Assembly: GCF_029871205.1 (NCBI RefSeq)
Contig: NZ_SSOJ01000162.1
Coordinates: forward strand, 140,797-204,796
Length of the DNA: 64,000 nt
DNA from: Pseudomonas sp. BN417
GTDB lineage: Bacteria > Pseudomonadota > Gammaproteobacteria > Pseudomonadales > Pseudomonadaceae
Direction of reading: 5' to 3'
The notes beneath the pieces were generated by a model. That model was given only the letters and a program-made list of their open reading frames with translations. It was not told where the DNA came from and did no database searches. Position numbers and translations under genes: made by a program. Shown here piece by piece: positions 1 through 10,714 of the stretch (position 1 is the first letter of the stretch; each line of letters starts with the position of its first letter).

Positions 1-1941
1 CACCGCTTCGAAGAAGCTGTCCACCGGCTCGCGCAGGCTTGCCAGGCGTTCCAGGGTTTCGCGGTAGCTGCCGGCGGCCGCCAGCGCCAGCTCGGCGTCG
101 GCCACGGCCTTGGCGAGGGCCTGTTCTGCGGCTTCCTGCAGCAGCGCACTGTCGATGCTGGCTGGTACGGCCCCGTCGGCCTTGCTCAGCAGGTTGGAGA
201 CGCGCTTGTTGGCGGCGGCCAGGGCAGCGGCTTCCGGCAGCTTGCGGAAGGCCTGCACGGCCTGCACGCGCTGGTCGAAGTCCAGCGCCGAGGACGGTTG
301 CAGGGCGCGTACCGAGAGGTACACGGCCACGTCCACGCCTTCATCCTCATAACGCGCGCGCAGGCGGTCGAAGACGAACTCCAGGACCTGGTCGGCCAGG
401 CCCTCGGCCTTCACCTTGTCGCCATAGAGGTCGATGGCGAAGGCGATGGCGGAGGCAAGGTCGAGGTCCAGCTGCTTCTCGATCAGGATGCGCAGCACGC
501 CCAGGGCCTGGCGACGCAGGGCGAAGGGGTCCTTGCTGCCGGTGGGCAGCATGCCGATGCCGAAGATGCCCACCAGGGTGTCCAGCTTGTCAGCCACGGC
601 CACGGCGGCTCCGGTGAGGGTCTGCGGCAGCTCGGCGCCGGCGCCACGCGGCATGTACTGCTCGTTCAGCGCCTGGGCGACGTCTTCCGCCTCGCCGTCG
701 TTCTTGGCGTAGTAGTAGCCGGCGATGCCCTGCATCTCGGGGAATTCACCAACCATTTCGGTGGCCAGGTCGCACTTGGCGAGAATGCCGGCGCGAGCAG
801 CGCGAACCGGGTCGGCGCCGATCTGCTCGGCGACGAAACCGGCCAGGCGGGAAACCCGTTCGGCCTTCTCGAACACCGTGCCGAGCTGGGCCTGGAACAC
901 CACGTTCTTCAGGCGCTCGTTGAAGCTCTCCAGCTTCTGCTTCTTGTCCTGCTTGAAGAAGAACTCGGCGTCGGTGAGGCGGGGGCGCACCACCTTTTCG
1001 TTGCCGGAAATGATCTGCGCCGGGTCCTTGCTGACCACGTTGGCCACGGTGATGAAGCGCGGCAGCAGCTTGCCGTTGGCGTCCAGCAGGCAGAAATATT
1101 TCTGGTTGTCCTGCATGGTGGTGATCAGGGCTTCCTGCGGCACTTCGAGGAAGCGTTCCTCGAAGGAGCACACCAGCGGCACCGGCCATTCGACCAGGGC
1201 GGTCACTTCATCCAGCAGGTCGGCGGGGACCACGGCGGTGCCCTTCTGCTCGGCGGCCAGTTCGGCCACGCGCTTGGCAATGATCTCGCGGCGCTCGGCG
1301 AAGTCGGCCAGTACATGGGCGCTACGCAGGTCTTCCAGGTAAGTGGAGGGCTTGCTGATGCGGATGTTGTCCGGATTGTGGAAGCGATGGCCGCGGGATT
1401 CACGACCCGCCTTCTGGGCGAGGATCACGCAGTCGACGACCTCCTCACCGAACAGCATCACCAGCCACTGGGTCGGACGGACGAACTCCTCGCGACGGGC
1501 AGCCCAGCGCATGCGTTTAGGGATAGGCAGGCCGGCGAGAGAGGTTTCGACGATGTCGGGCAGCAGGCCGGCAGCCGGCTGGCCAGGAATGCTCTGGCTG
1601 AACTTCAGCTTGGGGCCGCTCTTGTCGATCTGCTCCAGGTCGACACCGCACTTGCGGGCGAAGCCCAGGGCGGCCTGGGTCGGCTTGCCTTCGGCGTCGA
1701 AGGCGGCCTGGATCGGCGGGCCATCGAGGTTGACGCTGCGGTCCGGCTGCTGGGTGGCCAGCTGCTCCACCAGCACCGCCAGGCGGCGCGGGGCGGCAAA
1801 CACCTGGGCCTTGGCATAGCCAAGGCCGGCGGCCTTGAGACCTTGCTCGATGCCGGCGAGGAAGGCATCACCCAGGGATTTCAGGGCCTTGGGTGGCAGC
1901 TCTTCGGTGCCCAGCTCTACCAGAAAATCTTGTGCACTCAT
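1..1941 (-). CDS. glyS: Glycyl-tRNA synthetase beta subunit (3' end outside window)
   Basis: Beta chain of the bacterial alpha2beta2 class II glycyl-tRNA synthetase, which charges tRNA-Gly in the cytoplasm. The reading frame runs leftward from an ATG at 1941 ([20 protein letters not shown], the characteristic beta-subunit N-terminus) and is still open at base 1, giving 647 codons of the usual ~685. The start overlaps the glyQ stop as ATGA, indicating translational coupling so the two subunits are made together. The N-terminal tRNA-recognition body and most of the HD-like region are visible; the C-terminal anticodon-binding end is off the window. Identification is firm. Confidence 0.97.
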   Translation of the reverse strand, partial: MSAQDFLVELGTEELPPKALKSLGDAFLAGIEQGLKAAGLGYAKAQVFAAPRRLAVLVEQLATQQPDRSVNLDGPPIQAAFDAEGKPTQAALGFARKCGVDLEQIDKSGPKLKFSQSIPGQPAAGLLPDIVETSLAGLPIPKRMRWAARREEFVRPTQWLVMLFGEEVVDCVILAQKAGRESRGHRFHNPDNIRISKPSTYLEDLRSAHVLADFAERREIIAKRVAELAAEQKGTAVVPADLLDEVTALVEWPVPLVCSFEERFLEVPQEALITTMQDNQKYFCLLDANGKLLPRFITVANVVSKDPAQIISGNEKVVRPRLTDAEFFFKQDKKQKLESFNERLKNVVFQAQLGTVFEKAERVSRLAGFVAEQIGADPVRAARAGILAKCDLATEMVGEFPEMQGIAGYYYAKNDGEAEDVAQALNEQYMPRGAGAELPQTLTGAAVAVADKLDTLVGIFGIGMLPTGSKDPFALRRQALGVLRILIEKQLDLDLASAIAFAIDLYGDKVKAEGLADQVLEFVFDRLRARYEDEGVDVAVYLSVRALQPSSALDFDQRVQAVQAFRKLPEAAALAAANKRVSNLLSKADGAVPASIDSALLQEAAEQALAKAVADAELALAAAGSYRETLERLASLREPVDSFFEAV

Positions 1942-2885
1942 GCTTGAGCCTCCAGCTTGGCCAGTACTTCGTCACGCAGTTCGGGAGTGGCCATGGGGAA
2001 GCCGAGGCGCGCGCGCGCCTGCAGGTAGCTCTGCGCCACTGCGCGGGCCAGGGTGCGCACGCGCAGGATGTAGCGCTGGCGCTCGGTCACCGAGATGGCG
2101 CGGCGGGCGTCCAGCAGGTTGAAGGTGTGGGAGGCCTTGAGGACCATCTCGTAGGTCGGCAGCGGCAGCTCCAGCTCGATCAGGCGGTTGGCCTCGCTCT
2201 CGTAGAAGTCGAAGAGCTCGAACAGCTTCGGCACGTTGGCGTGCTCGAAGTTGAAGGTGGACTGCTCCACCTCGTTCTGATGGAACACATCACCGTAGGT
2301 GACCTTGCCGAAGGGGCCGTCGGTCCAGGTCAGGTCGTAGACCGAGTCGACGCCCTGCAGGTACATGGCCAGGCGTTCCAGACCGTAGGTGATCTCGCCG
2401 GTGACCGGGTAGCACTCGATGCCGCCGACCTGCTGGAAATAGGTGAACTGAGTGACTTCCATGCCATTCAGCCAGATTTCCCAGCCCAGGCCCCAGGCGC
2501 CGAGGGTCGGCGATTCCCAGTTGTCCTCGACGAAGCGGATGTCGTGCACCAGCGGGTCGATGCCGATGGCTTTCAGCGAGCCGAGGTACAGTTCCTGGAA
2601 GTTTTCCGGGTTGGGTTTGAGCACCACCTGGAACTGGTAGTAGTGCTGCAGGCGGTTCGGGTTCTCGCCGTAGCGGCCGTCGGTCGGACGGCGGGATGGC
2701 TGCACATAGGCGGCGTTCCAGGTCTCCGGGCCGATGGCGCGGAGGAAGGTGGCGGTGTGGAAGGTACCGGCGCCCACTTCCATGTCGTAGGGCTGGAGCA
2801 CCACACAGCCCTGCTCGGCCCAGTACTGCTGCAGGGCGAGGATCAGGTCTTGGAAGGTGCGCACGGCGGGCGTAGTCTGGCTCAC
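1938..2885 (-). CDS. glyQ: Glycyl-tRNA synthetase alpha subunit
   Basis: Catalytic alpha chain of the tetrameric glycyl-tRNA synthetase. It is 315 aa from a GTG start at 2885 ([15 protein letters not shown]), the normal family length; a longer in-frame extension upstream to 3017 lacks homology and runs through the tag promoter. An AGGTGA ribosome site sits just before the GTG. Signature segments are visible, such as [20 protein letters not shown], the class II active-site core. It overlaps glyS by four bases and is divergent from tag, with about 80 bp between them holding both promoters. Confidence 0.97.
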   Translation of the reverse strand: MSQTTPAVRTFQDLILALQQYWAEQGCVVLQPYDMEVGAGTFHTATFLRAIGPETWNAAYVQPSRRPTDGRYGENPNRLQHYYQFQVVLKPNPENFQELYLGSLKAIGIDPLVHDIRFVEDNWESPTLGAWGLGWEIWLNGMEVTQFTYFQQVGGIECYPVTGEITYGLERLAMYLQGVDSVYDLTWTDGPFGKVTYGDVFHQNEVEQSTFNFEHANVPKLFELFDFYESEANRLIELELPLPTYEMVLKASHTFNLLDARRAISVTERQRYILRVRTLARAVAQSYLQARARLGFPMATPELRDEVLAKLEAQA

Positions 2886-2966
2886 GAAATTCACCTGTGC
2901 TGGGTCTTCAACGGAAAATGCCGGAGTATACCCGATCCGACCTGCCGCCACCGCATGGAAAGCCTT

Positions 2967-3518
2967 ATGCCACGCTGCTTCTGGTGCAATGACGACCCCC
3001 TCTACATCGACTACCACGACACCGAATGGGGCGTACCGCTGAAGGACCCGGCGGCACTCTTCGAACTGCTTCTGCTGGAGGGCTTCCAGGCCGGCCTGTC
3101 CTGGATCACCGTGCTAAAGAAGCGCCAGCGATACCGCGAGGTTATGTACGGTTTCGACCCCGCGCGCCTGGCGGTGATGAGTGACGAGGAAATCGAAACG
3201 CTGATGCAGGACCCAGGCATCATCCGCAACCTGCTCAAGCTCAAGGCCGCGCGGCAGAACGCCCAGGCCTGGCTGCGCCTGGACGACCCGGTGGCGCTGC
3301 TCTGGTCCTTCGTTGGCGGTACGCCCAAGGTCAATCACTTCAGCGAGCGCGGCCAGGTGCCGGCGGTCACTCCCGAGGCCGAGGCCATGAGCAAGGCGTT
3401 GAAGAAGGCCGGCTTCACCTTCGTCGGCCCGACCATCTGCTACGCCTTCATGCAGGCGTCCGGGATGGTCATGGACCACACCGTCGACTGCGATCGCTAC
3501 CGCGAACTGACTGCCTGA
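2967..3518 (+). CDS. tag: DNA-3-methyladenine glycosylase I
   Basis: Base-excision repair enzyme that removes 3-methyladenine from alkylated DNA. The product is 183 aa from ATG 2967, the normal Tag length. The zinc-snap ligands of E. coli Tag are all present: Cys4, His17, and the C-terminal pair His171 and Cys175 (in MDHTVDC). The conserved active-site Glu38 lies in [10 protein letters not shown]. It is divergent from glyQ. The frame is open further upstream, but the ATG at 2967 places Cys4 correctly, so that start is preferred. Confidence 0.96.
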   Translation: MPRCFWCNDDPLYIDYHDTEWGVPLKDPAALFELLLLEGFQAGLSWITVLKKRQRYREVMYGFDPARLAVMSDEEIETLMQDPGIIRNLLKLKAARQNAQAWLRLDDPVALLWSFVGGTPKVNHFSERGQVPAVTPEAEAMSKALKKAGFTFVGPTICYAFMQASGMVMDHTVDCDRYRELTA

Positions 3519-3579
3519 GGCGGGATTCCGCTGCCCGGCGAGGGTAGAATGCCCCCTTTTGAATCTCCTGGAGTTGCCT

Positions 3580-4467
3580 GTGGATAAGCTGAAAGGCGCG
3601 CTGGTCGTCGGTTTCCTGCGCCTCTTTGCCCTGCTCCCCTGGCGGGCCGTGCAAGCCGTCGGGGCTGCCATCGGCTGGCTGATGTGGAAACTGCCCAACC
3701 GCTCCCGTGACGTGGTGCGCATCAACCTGTCGAAGTGCTTCCCCGAATGGTCGCCGGCCGAGCTGGACCAGCGCGTGGGCCAGAGCCTGAAGGACATCGG
3801 CAAGACCCTCACCGAAAGCGCCTGTGCCTGGATCTGGCCGGCGGAGAAGTCCATCGGCCTGGTGCGCGAGGTGGAAGGCCTGGAAGTGCTGCACGAGGCC
3901 CTGGCCAGCGGCAAGGGCGTGGTCGGTATCACCAGCCACCTGGGCAACTGGGAAGTCCTCAACCACTTCTACTGCGCCCAGTGCAAACCCATCATCTTCT
4001 ACCGCCCGCCCAAGCTGAAGGCGGTGGATGACCTGCTGCAGAAGCAGCGGGTGCAGTTGGGCAACCGCGTGGCACCGTCCACCAAGGAAGGCATCCTCAG
4101 CGTCATCAAGGAAGTGCGCAAGGGCGGCGCCGTGGGCATCCCCGCCGACCCGGAGCCGAGCCTGTCGGCCGGCCTGTTCGTGCCCTTCCTCGGCACCCGT
4201 GCGCTGACCAGCAAGTTCGTCCCCGGCATGCTCGCCGGCGGCAAGGCGCGCGGCGTGTTCCTGCATGCCCTGCGACTGCCCGATGGCTCGGGCTTCAAGG
4301 TGATCCTGGAAGCCGCGCCCGAGGCGATGTACAGCGAGGACGTGGAAGAGGCCGTGACCGCGATGAGCCGGGTGGTGGAGAAGTACGTGCGGGCCTACCC
4401 CACCCAGTACATGTGGAGCATGAAACGCTTCAAGAAGCGCCCCGAGGGCGAGAAGAAGTGGTATTGA
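3580..4467 (+). CDS. LpxL/HtrB-family lipid A acyltransferase
   Basis: Member of the lysophospholipid/late lipid A acyltransferase family, which transfers an acyl chain (typically laurate or a 2-hydroxy derivative) to the lipid A precursor at the inner membrane. It shows the H-x4-E catalytic motif in SHLGNWE, an N-terminal hydrophobic anchor (ALVVGFLRLFALLPW) and the PADPEP region typical of the family. The start chosen is GTG 3580, which has CTGGAG about seven bases upstream; a TTG at 3559 is also in frame. Length is 295 aa. A strong terminator follows. The exact acyl donor cannot be told from sequence, so no symbol is given. Confidence 0.88.
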   Translation: MDKLKGALVVGFLRLFALLPWRAVQAVGAAIGWLMWKLPNRSRDVVRINLSKCFPEWSPAELDQRVGQSLKDIGKTLTESACAWIWPAEKSIGLVREVEGLEVLHEALASGKGVVGITSHLGNWEVLNHFYCAQCKPIIFYRPPKLKAVDDLLQKQRVQLGNRVAPSTKEGILSVIKEVRKGGAVGIPADPEPSLSAGLFVPFLGTRALTSKFVPGMLAGGKARGVFLHALRLPDGSGFKVILEAAPEAMYSEDVEEAVTAMSRVVEKYVRAYPTQYMWSMKRFKKRPEGEKKWY

Positions 4468-4472
4468 CGATG

Positions 4473-4495
4473 AAGGCGCCGGTAGGCGCCTTTTT
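4473..4495 (+). terminator. Intrinsic terminator after the acyltransferase
   Basis: A GGCGCC stem (4475-4480 and 4485-4490) with GGTA loop is followed by TTTTT, six bases after the acyltransferase stop. It is a classical rho-independent terminator separating that gene from the PilZ gene. Confidence 0.85.
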
Positions 4496-4637
4496 CATGC
4501 CTTGTGGGTTCGAATTCATTCGAAAAGCAGGCCGACGGCCTGCCCGGCGAGCTATCCCAGCTCCAGAGGGCTTGTGCCGATCCGCGAATAGCCTTATTAA
4601 CGGCAGCAGAAAAATTGGCTCAGGATGGCGCGATCCC

Positions 4638-4901
4638 ATGGCAAACCAGCGGCAATTTCCCCGAACTCCGATGAAGTGCAGGATCAAGATCAGCCACCCG
4701 AGCTTCGGTGAGCTGATCGCCCAGACCCGCGATCTGTCTGATGGTGGCGTCTATGTCCGGCATCCCGACCTGGCCGCCCTGCCGGTCGGCAGCATGGTCT
4801 GCGGCCAGGTGCAGGACCTGCCCATCGAGGCACCCATCCTGGAAATGGAAGTGACACGGGTGGACGCCGAGGGCGCAGGGCTTCGTTTTCTGGAGTCCTG
4901 A
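4638..4901 (+). CDS. PilZ-domain protein (putative c-di-GMP receptor)
   Basis: Single-domain PilZ protein of 87 aa, the size of stand-alone PilZ receptors. Both c-di-GMP-binding signatures are visible: RxxxR (RQFPR, residues 4-8) and DxSxxG (DLSDGG). It should therefore bind cyclic di-GMP, but its output partner is unknown. The start ATG 4638 places the RxxxR arm at the very N-terminus, as usual. The frame extends upstream to 4413 but that part overlaps the preceding gene and its terminator. This occupies the place of PA0012 in P. aeruginosa, from memory of that genome. Confidence 0.88.
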   Translation: MANQRQFPRTPMKCRIKISHPSFGELIAQTRDLSDGGVYVRHPDLAALPVGSMVCGQVQDLPIEAPILEMEVTRVDAEGAGLRFLES

Positions 4902-4931
4902 CCGGGATCTGCCGGACCAACTTTGTCCGTC

Positions 4932-5021
4932 GTAGCTTGTAGGTTGGGCTGAAGAATGAAGCCCAACGAGTCATGCACGATTTTCTGCCTGGGCCTGCCT
5001 GCGCTTGGCGTCAACCTACGA
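4932..5021. repeat. REP-like hairpin, GTAGGTTGGGCT type
   Basis: GTTGGGCT (4943-4950) is inverted as AGCCCAAC (4960-4967), and the element ends with CAACCTACG. The same core recurs at 54776. The TAG stop codon of the TPR gene (5016-5018, minus strand) lies inside its outer GTAGGTTG end. Confidence 0.7.
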
Positions 5022-5339
5022 TGTCCCTGCGTCGCGCTTTTCCAGCCGCTTGAGGAAAACCGTCATCTCCTTCTCCGCCTGCTTGTCGCCATGGGCGCGG
5101 GCGGCATCCAGGCCCTGGGTCCAGGCTTCTCGCGCCGCAGTATGCTCGCCCTGGGCTTCCAGGGCCTTGCCCAGCAGTTTCCAGGCGGCCGAATACTTGG
5201 GGTCGAAGACCACGCATTGACGCAGGTGTTCGACGGCCTTCGGGTGTTCGCCCTGATCCAGGTAGCCCTTGCCCAGGCCGAAGCGCAACAGGGCGTTGTC
5301 GACGCCCTTGGCCAGCATTTTTTCCAGTGACTCGATCAT
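5016..5339 (-). CDS. Small TPR-repeat protein
   Basis: A 107-aa soluble protein made of about two and a half tetratricopeptide-like helical repeats (for example ALLRFGLGKGYLDQGEHPKA and AAWKLLGKALEAQGEHTAA). TPRs mediate protein-protein contacts; no catalytic motif or signal peptide is visible. It lies 40 bp downstream of trkH on the same strand and may be cotranscribed with it. Its stop codon falls in a REP-like repeat. Its partner is unknown. Confidence 0.85.
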   Translation of the reverse strand: MIESLEKMLAKGVDNALLRFGLGKGYLDQGEHPKAVEHLRQCVVFDPKYSAAWKLLGKALEAQGEHTAAREAWTQGLDAARAHGDKQAEKEMTVFLKRLEKRDAGTS

Positions 5340-5378
5340 GCCCTGCTCTCCTGCGTATCGCGTTCGTCATTGTGCCAG

Positions 5379-6893
5379 CTAGAAGCGCCAGAAGGCCGGG
5401 CTGAGCAGGATCAGCAGGGAAAATACCTCCAGCCGGCCCAGCACCATGGCCAGGCTCAGCACCAGCTTGGCGCTGTCGGGCAGGTTGGCGTAGTGCGAGG
5501 CGGCCTCGCCGAGAGCGGGGCCGAGGTTGTTCATGCAGGAGGCCAGGGCGGAGAAGGCGGTCAGCTGGTCCAGGCCCAAGGCCAGGAGAATCAGCAGGAG
5601 AACGACGAAGGTCACCAGGTAGATGGAACAGAAGCCCCAGACCGACTCCACCACCCGGTCCGGGATCTGCCGGCGGCCCAGCTTGACGGTGAACACGCCG
5701 TTCGGATGCAGCAGGCGCTGGAACTCGCGGATGCCCTGACGAAGGACCAGGAGGATGCGCATCACCTTCATGCCGCCGCCGGTGGAGCCGGCGCAGGCAC
5801 CGATGAAAGTGGTGTAGAGCAGCAGGTGCGGCAGCAGCGTTGGCCAGGTGCTGAAGTCGACCAGGCCGAAACCTGTGGTGGTTGCAATGGAGACCACCAT
5901 GAAGGCGGCATAACGCAGTGCCTGAATGGGCTGCTCGTAATGCTGGTGGAGGATCAGGGTGGCGGTGCAGATGAGGCATACCACACTGAGCAGCAACAGA
6001 TAGCTGCGGCATTCAGCGTCGCGCAGGTAATGGCCCACGCTGCGCCCCCGCCAGGCCAGGAAATGCAGGCCGAAATTGATCCCGGAGATGACCAGGAAGA
6101 ACATGCAGATCAGCTCGATCAGCGGGCTGTCGAAGTAACCGATGCTGGCGTCGTGAGTGGAGAAGCCGCCAATGGCGATGGTCGAGAAGCTGTGGCCGAT
6201 GGCGTCGAACAGGCTCATGCCGGCGGCCCAGTAAGCCAGGGCGCAGGCCAGGGTCAGCCCGCAATAAAGCAGCCAGAGGGTCTTGGCGGTTTCGGCAATG
6301 CGTGGCGAGAGCTTCTGCTCTTTCAGCGGCCCCGGCATTTCTGCGCGGTACAGCTGCATGCCGCCGATGCCGAGCATCGGCATTATGGCCACGGCCAGGA
6401 CGATGATGCCCATGCCGCCGAACCACTGCAGTTGCTGGCGGTAATAGAGCACCGCACGTGGCAGTTGGTCGAGGCCGGTGAGCACGGTGGCACCCGTAGT
6501 GCTGATGCCGGAGACGGACTCGAACAGGGCGTCGACCCAGCTCATGTGCGGTGTGTCGACGAGCAGGAAAGGGATGCTGCCGAAGCTGCCGAGCACTATC
6601 CAGAACAGCGCGGTGATCAGGTAGCCGTCGCGGATCTTCAGTTCTTCGCGGGCGCCGCGCACCGGCAGCCAGGTCAGCAGGCCGACGATCAGGGTGATCA
6701 GCAGGGCGAGGAGGAAACCGCGCCAGGCGCCCTCGGCGTAATACAGGTCGATCAGCAGCGGCGGCAGCTGGGTACAGCTGAACAGCATCAGCAGCACACC
6801 GAGGATGCGCAGGATGGCCGCGCGCCGGTTGGCGCGGGAAGGCGTCGGCAACGGCCTGAGGCGGGTCGTATGGTGGGAGCTAAGGCTGGACAT
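5379..6893 (-). CDS. trkH: Trk potassium uptake protein TrkH
   Basis: Inner-membrane K+ translocating subunit of the Trk system, working with the NAD-binding TrkA encoded just upstream. The 504-aa product is strongly hydrophobic and carries the repeated selectivity-filter segments of the family: SGISTTGATV, SFSTIAIGGFST, IATTTGFG and a final SCMNNLGPALGE, plus the CAGSTGGGMKV segment typical of TrkH. The N-terminal ~20 residues before the first helix are cytoplasmic and variable, so the exact start is slightly uncertain. Confidence 0.95.
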   Translation of the reverse strand: MSSLSSHHTTRLRPLPTPSRANRRAAILRILGVLLMLFSCTQLPPLLIDLYYAEGAWRGFLLALLITLIVGLLTWLPVRGAREELKIRDGYLITALFWIVLGSFGSIPFLLVDTPHMSWVDALFESVSGISTTGATVLTGLDQLPRAVLYYRQQLQWFGGMGIIVLAVAIMPMLGIGGMQLYRAEMPGPLKEQKLSPRIAETAKTLWLLYCGLTLACALAYWAAGMSLFDAIGHSFSTIAIGGFSTHDASIGYFDSPLIELICMFFLVISGINFGLHFLAWRGRSVGHYLRDAECRSYLLLLSVVCLICTATLILHQHYEQPIQALRYAAFMVVSIATTTGFGLVDFSTWPTLLPHLLLYTTFIGACAGSTGGGMKVMRILLVLRQGIREFQRLLHPNGVFTVKLGRRQIPDRVVESVWGFCSIYLVTFVVLLLILLALGLDQLTAFSALASCMNNLGPALGEAASHYANLPDSAKLVLSLAMVLGRLEVFSLLILLSPAFWRF

Positions 6894-7020
6894 GGTGCGG
6901 CTGGGTTCGGCGATGCAGGGGGCCGAACCCTAACCCAGGGCCCAGGAGGTGGCTGTAGGCCTAGGCCGAAATGGCCTGGGAATCATCCGCGGGCCATGTC
7001 GGTCGCCACCACGGCGGAAC

Positions 7021-8394
7021 TCAGAAGAAGGTCAGGCCCACCTGGAACAGGCGCTCGGCATCGCGGATGTACTTCTTGTCCACGAGGAACAGGATCACGT
7101 GGTCCCCTGATTCGATCACGGTGTCGTCGTGGGCGATCAGCACTTCCTCGTCGCGGATGATGGCGCCGATGGTGGTGCCCGGCGGCAGGGCGATGTCCTC
7201 GATCATCTTGCCCACCACCTTGCTCGACTTGGCGTCGCCATGGGCGATGGCTTCGATGGCCTCGGCCGCGCCGCGGCGCAGGGAGTGCACGCTGACGATG
7301 TCGCCGCGGCGCACGTGGGTCAGCAGGGTGCCGATGGTGGCCAGCTGAGGGCTGATGGCGATGTCGATGTCGCCGCCCTGCACCAGGTCCACGTAGGCCG
7401 GGTTGTTGATGATGGTCATCACCTTGCGCGCGCCCAGGCGCTTGGCCAGCAGCGAGGACATGATGTTGGCCTCGTCGTCGTTGGTCAGGGCGAGGAAGAT
7501 GTCCGCGTCGTTGATGTTCTCCTCCACCAGCAGGTCGCGGTCGGAGGCACTGCCCTGCAGGACGACGGTGCTGTCCAGGGTCTCCGAGAGGTGCCGGCAG
7601 CGCGCCGGGTTCATCTCGATGATCTTCACCTGGTAGCGGCTCTCGATGGCTTCGGCCAGGCGCTCGCCGATATGGCCACCGCCGGCGATCACCACCCGCT
7701 TGTAGTTGTCCTCCAGTCGCCGCAGTTCGCTCATCACCGCGCGGATGTGGGCCTTGGCGGCGATGAAGAAGACTTCGTCGTCGGCCTCGATCACGGTGTC
7801 GCCCTTGGGAATGATCGGCCGGTTGCGGCGGAAGATAGCCGCCACGCGGGTGTCGACGTTCGGCATGTGCTGACGGATCTGGCGCAGTTCCTGGCCCACC
7901 AGCGGGCCGCCGTAGTAGGCCTTGACCCCCACTAGCTGGGCCTTGCCCTCGGCGAAGTCGATCACCTGCAGGGCGCCGGGGTACTCGATCAGGCGCTTGA
8001 TGTAGTTGGTCACCACCTGTTCCGGGCTGATCAGCACGTCCACCGGGATGGCCTCGTTGTCGAACAGGCCGGCGCGGGTCAGGTAGGCCGCCTCGCGAAC
8101 CCGGGCGATCTTGGTGGGGGTGTGGAACAGGGTGTAGGCCACCTGGCAGGCGACCATGTTCACCTCGTCGCTGTTGGTCACCGCGACCAGCATGTCGGCG
8201 TCGTCGGCGCCGGCCTGGCGCAGCACGGTGGGGAAGGAGCCACGGCCGTGCACGGTACGGATGTCGAGGCGGTCGCCGAGGTCGCGCAGGCGGTCGCCGT
8301 CGGTATCGACCACTGTGATGTCGTTGGCTTCGCCCGAGAGGTGTTCGGCCAGGGTGCCCCCCACTTGGCCGGCGCCGAGAATGATGATCTTCAC
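7021..8394 (-). CDS. trkA: Trk system potassium uptake protein TrkA
   Basis: Cytoplasmic, NAD(H)-binding regulatory subunit that gates TrkH. The 457-aa protein has the duplicated RCK arrangement: two Rossmann RCK-N domains with glycine motifs GAGQVGG (residues 7-13) and GGGHIGE (about 238-244), each followed by a TrkA-C domain, the second ending in the [10 protein letters not shown] segment. It lies between rsmB (12-bp gap upstream) and trkH (127-bp gap downstream), all on the minus strand. Length is typical. Confidence 0.97.
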   Translation of the reverse strand: MKIIILGAGQVGGTLAEHLSGEANDITVVDTDGDRLRDLGDRLDIRTVHGRGSFPTVLRQAGADDADMLVAVTNSDEVNMVACQVAYTLFHTPTKIARVREAAYLTRAGLFDNEAIPVDVLISPEQVVTNYIKRLIEYPGALQVIDFAEGKAQLVGVKAYYGGPLVGQELRQIRQHMPNVDTRVAAIFRRNRPIIPKGDTVIEADDEVFFIAAKAHIRAVMSELRRLEDNYKRVVIAGGGHIGERLAEAIESRYQVKIIEMNPARCRHLSETLDSTVVLQGSASDRDLLVEENINDADIFLALTNDDEANIMSSLLAKRLGARKVMTIINNPAYVDLVQGGDIDIAISPQLATIGTLLTHVRRGDIVSVHSLRRGAAEAIEAIAHGDAKSSKVVGKMIEDIALPPGTTIGAIIRDEEVLIAHDDTVIESGDHVILFLVDKKYIRDAERLFQVGLTFF

Positions 8395-8405
8395 TGCTAG
8401 CTCCG

Positions 8406-9719
8406 TTAGCCGCGCGCTGAGGCGGCGATCTTGATCAGCTTGGCATAGTAGAAACCGTCATGACCGTCTTCGCGGGCCAGCAGCTGGCGGCCATGGGGTT
8501 GTTTCAATCCGTAGGGGCCGGGGATGTCCAGCTCGCGGGCGCCAGGCGTGCGGGCGAGGAAGGCGGCGATGTTGTCGCTGTTTTCCTGTGGCAGGGTCGA
8601 GCAGGTGGCGTAGAGCAGCACGCCGCCCACCTCCAGCGTCGGCCAGAGGGCGTCCAGCAGCTCGCCCTGAAGCTGCGCCAGGGCGGGGATGTCCTCTTCC
8701 TTGCGGGTCAGCTTGATGTCCGGGTGGCGGCGGATCACGCCGGTGGCCGAGCAGGGCGCATCGAGCAGGATGCGCTGGAAGGGCTTGCGGTCCCACCAGG
8801 CGCCCGTGTCTCGGCCGTCGGCGGCGATCAGGGTGGCCTGCAACTGCAGCCGTGCCAGGTTCTCGCGCACGCGCGCCAGCCGGCTTTCTTCCAAGTCGAC
8901 GGCCACCACCTCGGCGAGGCCCGGTTCGGCCTCCAGCAGGTGGCAGGTCTTGCCGCCGGGGGCGCAGCAGGCGTCCAGCACGCGCTGGCCGGGAGCGAGT
9001 TCGAGCAGGTCCGCGGCCAGCTGCGCGGCCTCGTCCTGCACGCTGACGCGGCCTTCGGCGAAGCCGGGCAGCATCTTCACATCGCAGGCTTCATCGAGGC
9101 GGATGCCGTCGCGGCTGAAGCTGCAGGCTTCGGCGCCGATGCCGGCCTGCTCCAGCTCGGCCAGGTAGGCATCGCGGCTGCCATGGCGGCGGTTGACCCG
9201 CAGGATCAGCGGCGGATGCGCGTTGTTCGCCGCACACACCGCCTCCCAGTGCTCCGGCCAGCTGGCCTTGAGTGCCTTCTGCAGCCAGCGCGGATGTGCG
9301 GTGCGGGCGGCCGGGTCGCGTTCCAGCTCGGCGAAGATGGCTTCGCCCTGGCGCTGGGCGTTGCGCAGCACGGCATTGAGCAGGCCCTTGGCCCAGGGTT
9401 TCTTCAGCTTGTCCGCGCAGCCGACGGTCTCGCCGATGGCGGCGTGGGCGGGAATACGAGTATGGAAAAGCTGGTACAGGCCGACCAGCAGCAGGGCTTC
9501 CACGTCCTTGTCGGCGGCCTTGAACGGCTTCTGCAGCAGGCGATCGGCCAGGGCGGCGAGACGTGGTTGCCAACGGGCGGCGCCGAAGGCAAGGTCCTGG
9601 GCCAGGGCGCGGTCGCGGGGCTCCACCTTGTCCAGCTGTGGCGGCAGGCTGCTACCCAGGGAGGCCTTGCCGGACAGGACCGTGGCGAGGGCGCGGGCGG
9701 CGGCGAGACGCGGGTTCAT
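8406..9719 (-). CDS. rsmB: 16S rRNA m5C967 methyltransferase RsmB
   Basis: SAM-dependent methyltransferase that makes 5-methylcytosine 967 in 16S rRNA. The 437-aa protein has an N-terminal NusB-like RNA-binding domain (about residues 1-140) and a C-terminal catalytic domain with the SAM loop [10 protein letters not shown]. The two catalytic cysteines of RNA m5C enzymes are visible: Cys323 in [10 protein letters not shown] and Cys373 in [11 protein letters not shown]. The start overlaps the fmt stop by four bases, so rsmB is probably translated from an fmt-rsmB-trkA transcript. Confidence 0.96.
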   Translation of the reverse strand: MNPRLAAARALATVLSGKASLGSSLPPQLDKVEPRDRALAQDLAFGAARWQPRLAALADRLLQKPFKAADKDVEALLLVGLYQLFHTRIPAHAAIGETVGCADKLKKPWAKGLLNAVLRNAQRQGEAIFAELERDPAARTAHPRWLQKALKASWPEHWEAVCAANNAHPPLILRVNRRHGSRDAYLAELEQAGIGAEACSFSRDGIRLDEACDVKMLPGFAEGRVSVQDEAAQLAADLLELAPGQRVLDACCAPGGKTCHLLEAEPGLAEVVAVDLEESRLARVRENLARLQLQATLIAADGRDTGAWWDRKPFQRILLDAPCSATGVIRRHPDIKLTRKEEDIPALAQLQGELLDALWPTLEVGGVLLYATCSTLPQENSDNIAAFLARTPGARELDIPGPYGLKQPHGRQLLAREDGHDGFYYAKLIKIAASARG

Positions 9720-10660
9720 GCGCCCAGCACCTTGCCCACGGCGAACTGCTCGCGGCGGCTGTTGTAGAGGTCGGCGAAGTTCAGCGGCTTGCCGCCGGGC
9801 AGCTGCAGGCGGGTGAGCAGCAGGGCGCCCTCGCCACAGGCGACGGTCAGGCCGTCCTTGCTGGCGGCGAGGATCTGTCCGGGCACACCCTGGCCTTCAC
9901 CGAGGGTGGCGGCCAGCACTTTCAAGGGCTCGCCATCGAGGCTGCTATGGCAGATCGGCCAGGGGTTGAAGGCGCGCACCAGGCGTTCCAGCTCAACCGC
10001 CGGGCGGCTCCAGTCGATCCGCGCTTCGTCCTTGTTCAGCTTGTGGGCGTAGTTGGCCAGGGCATCGTCCTGCACCTCGCCTTTGAGCGTGCCGGCGGCC
10101 AGGCCTTCGATGGCTTGCAGCACGGCCTGCGGGCCGAGCTGGGCGAGGCGGTCGTGCAGGCTGCCGCCGGTGTCGGAGGCCGCGATCGGCGTGGTGACCT
10201 TGAGCAGCATGGGGCCGGTATCCAGGCCCGCTTCCATCTGCATCACGGTGACGCCGCTCTCCGCGTCACCCGCCTGCACCGCGCGCTGGATCGGCGCGGC
10301 GCCGCGCCAGCGCGGCAGCAACGAGGCGTGGCTGTTGATGCAGCCGAGGCGCGGGGTGTCGAGCACTACCTGCGGCAGGATCAGGCCGTAGGCCACCACC
10401 ACCATCAGGTCCGCGCCCAGGGCCTTGAGTTCGGCCTGGGCCGCGAGATCACGCAGAGTCGGCGGCTGCAGCACCGGGATGCCGTGCTCCACGGCCAGTT
10501 GCTTGACCGGGCTCGGCATCAGCTTCTGGCCACGGCCGGCCGGGCGGTCCGGCTGCGTGTAGACGGCGACTATCTGGTGAGGGGAATCGAGCAGGGCTTT
10601 GAGGTGCTCGGCGGCGAACTCCGGGGTGCCGGCGAAGACGAGGCGCAAAGGCTGGGTCAT
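9716..10660 (-). CDS. fmt: Methionyl-tRNA formyltransferase
   Basis: Formylates initiator Met-tRNA using 10-formyltetrahydrofolate. The 314-aa protein has the GARFT-type catalytic domain with Asn109, His111 and Asp147 in [14 protein letters not shown] and GLDTGP, and the C-terminal OB-fold tRNA-binding domain. It is followed directly by rsmB with a 4-bp overlap. Unlike the compact def-fmt operon of many bacteria, a strong terminator separates it from def here. Confidence 0.97.
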   Translation of the reverse strand: MTQPLRLVFAGTPEFAAEHLKALLDSPHQIVAVYTQPDRPAGRGQKLMPSPVKQLAVEHGIPVLQPPTLRDLAAQAELKALGADLMVVVAYGLILPQVVLDTPRLGCINSHASLLPRWRGAAPIQRAVQAGDAESGVTVMQMEAGLDTGPMLLKVTTPIAASDTGGSLHDRLAQLGPQAVLQAIEGLAAGTLKGEVQDDALANYAHKLNKDEARIDWSRPAVELERLVRAFNPWPICHSSLDGEPLKVLAATLGEGQGVPGQILAASKDGLTVACGEGALLLTRLQLPGGKPLNFADLYNSRREQFAVGKVLGA

Positions 10661-10676
10661 GGCTACTCGCTAAAAG

Positions 10677-10702
10677 AAAAAGGCTTGCCGGAGCAAGCCT
10701 TT
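10677..10702 (-). terminator. Intrinsic terminator between def and fmt
   Basis: AGGCTTGC (10681-10688) pairs with GCAAGCCT (10693-10700) around a four-base loop. Read on the minus strand the stem is followed by TTTTTCTTTT, so it ends or attenuates transcription coming from def before fmt. Confidence 0.85.
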
Positions 10703-10714
10703 GGAGATCGGGGA

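Noticed and set aside
298-1947. 549-codon open frame on the plus strand at the left edge
   Set aside because: It is antisense to glyS, whose protein is clearly recognised on the minus strand.
5370-7160. 596-codon open frame on the plus strand
   Set aside because: It lies antisense to trkH, rich in Gln/Gly/His as expected from the reverse complement of a high-GC membrane-protein gene.
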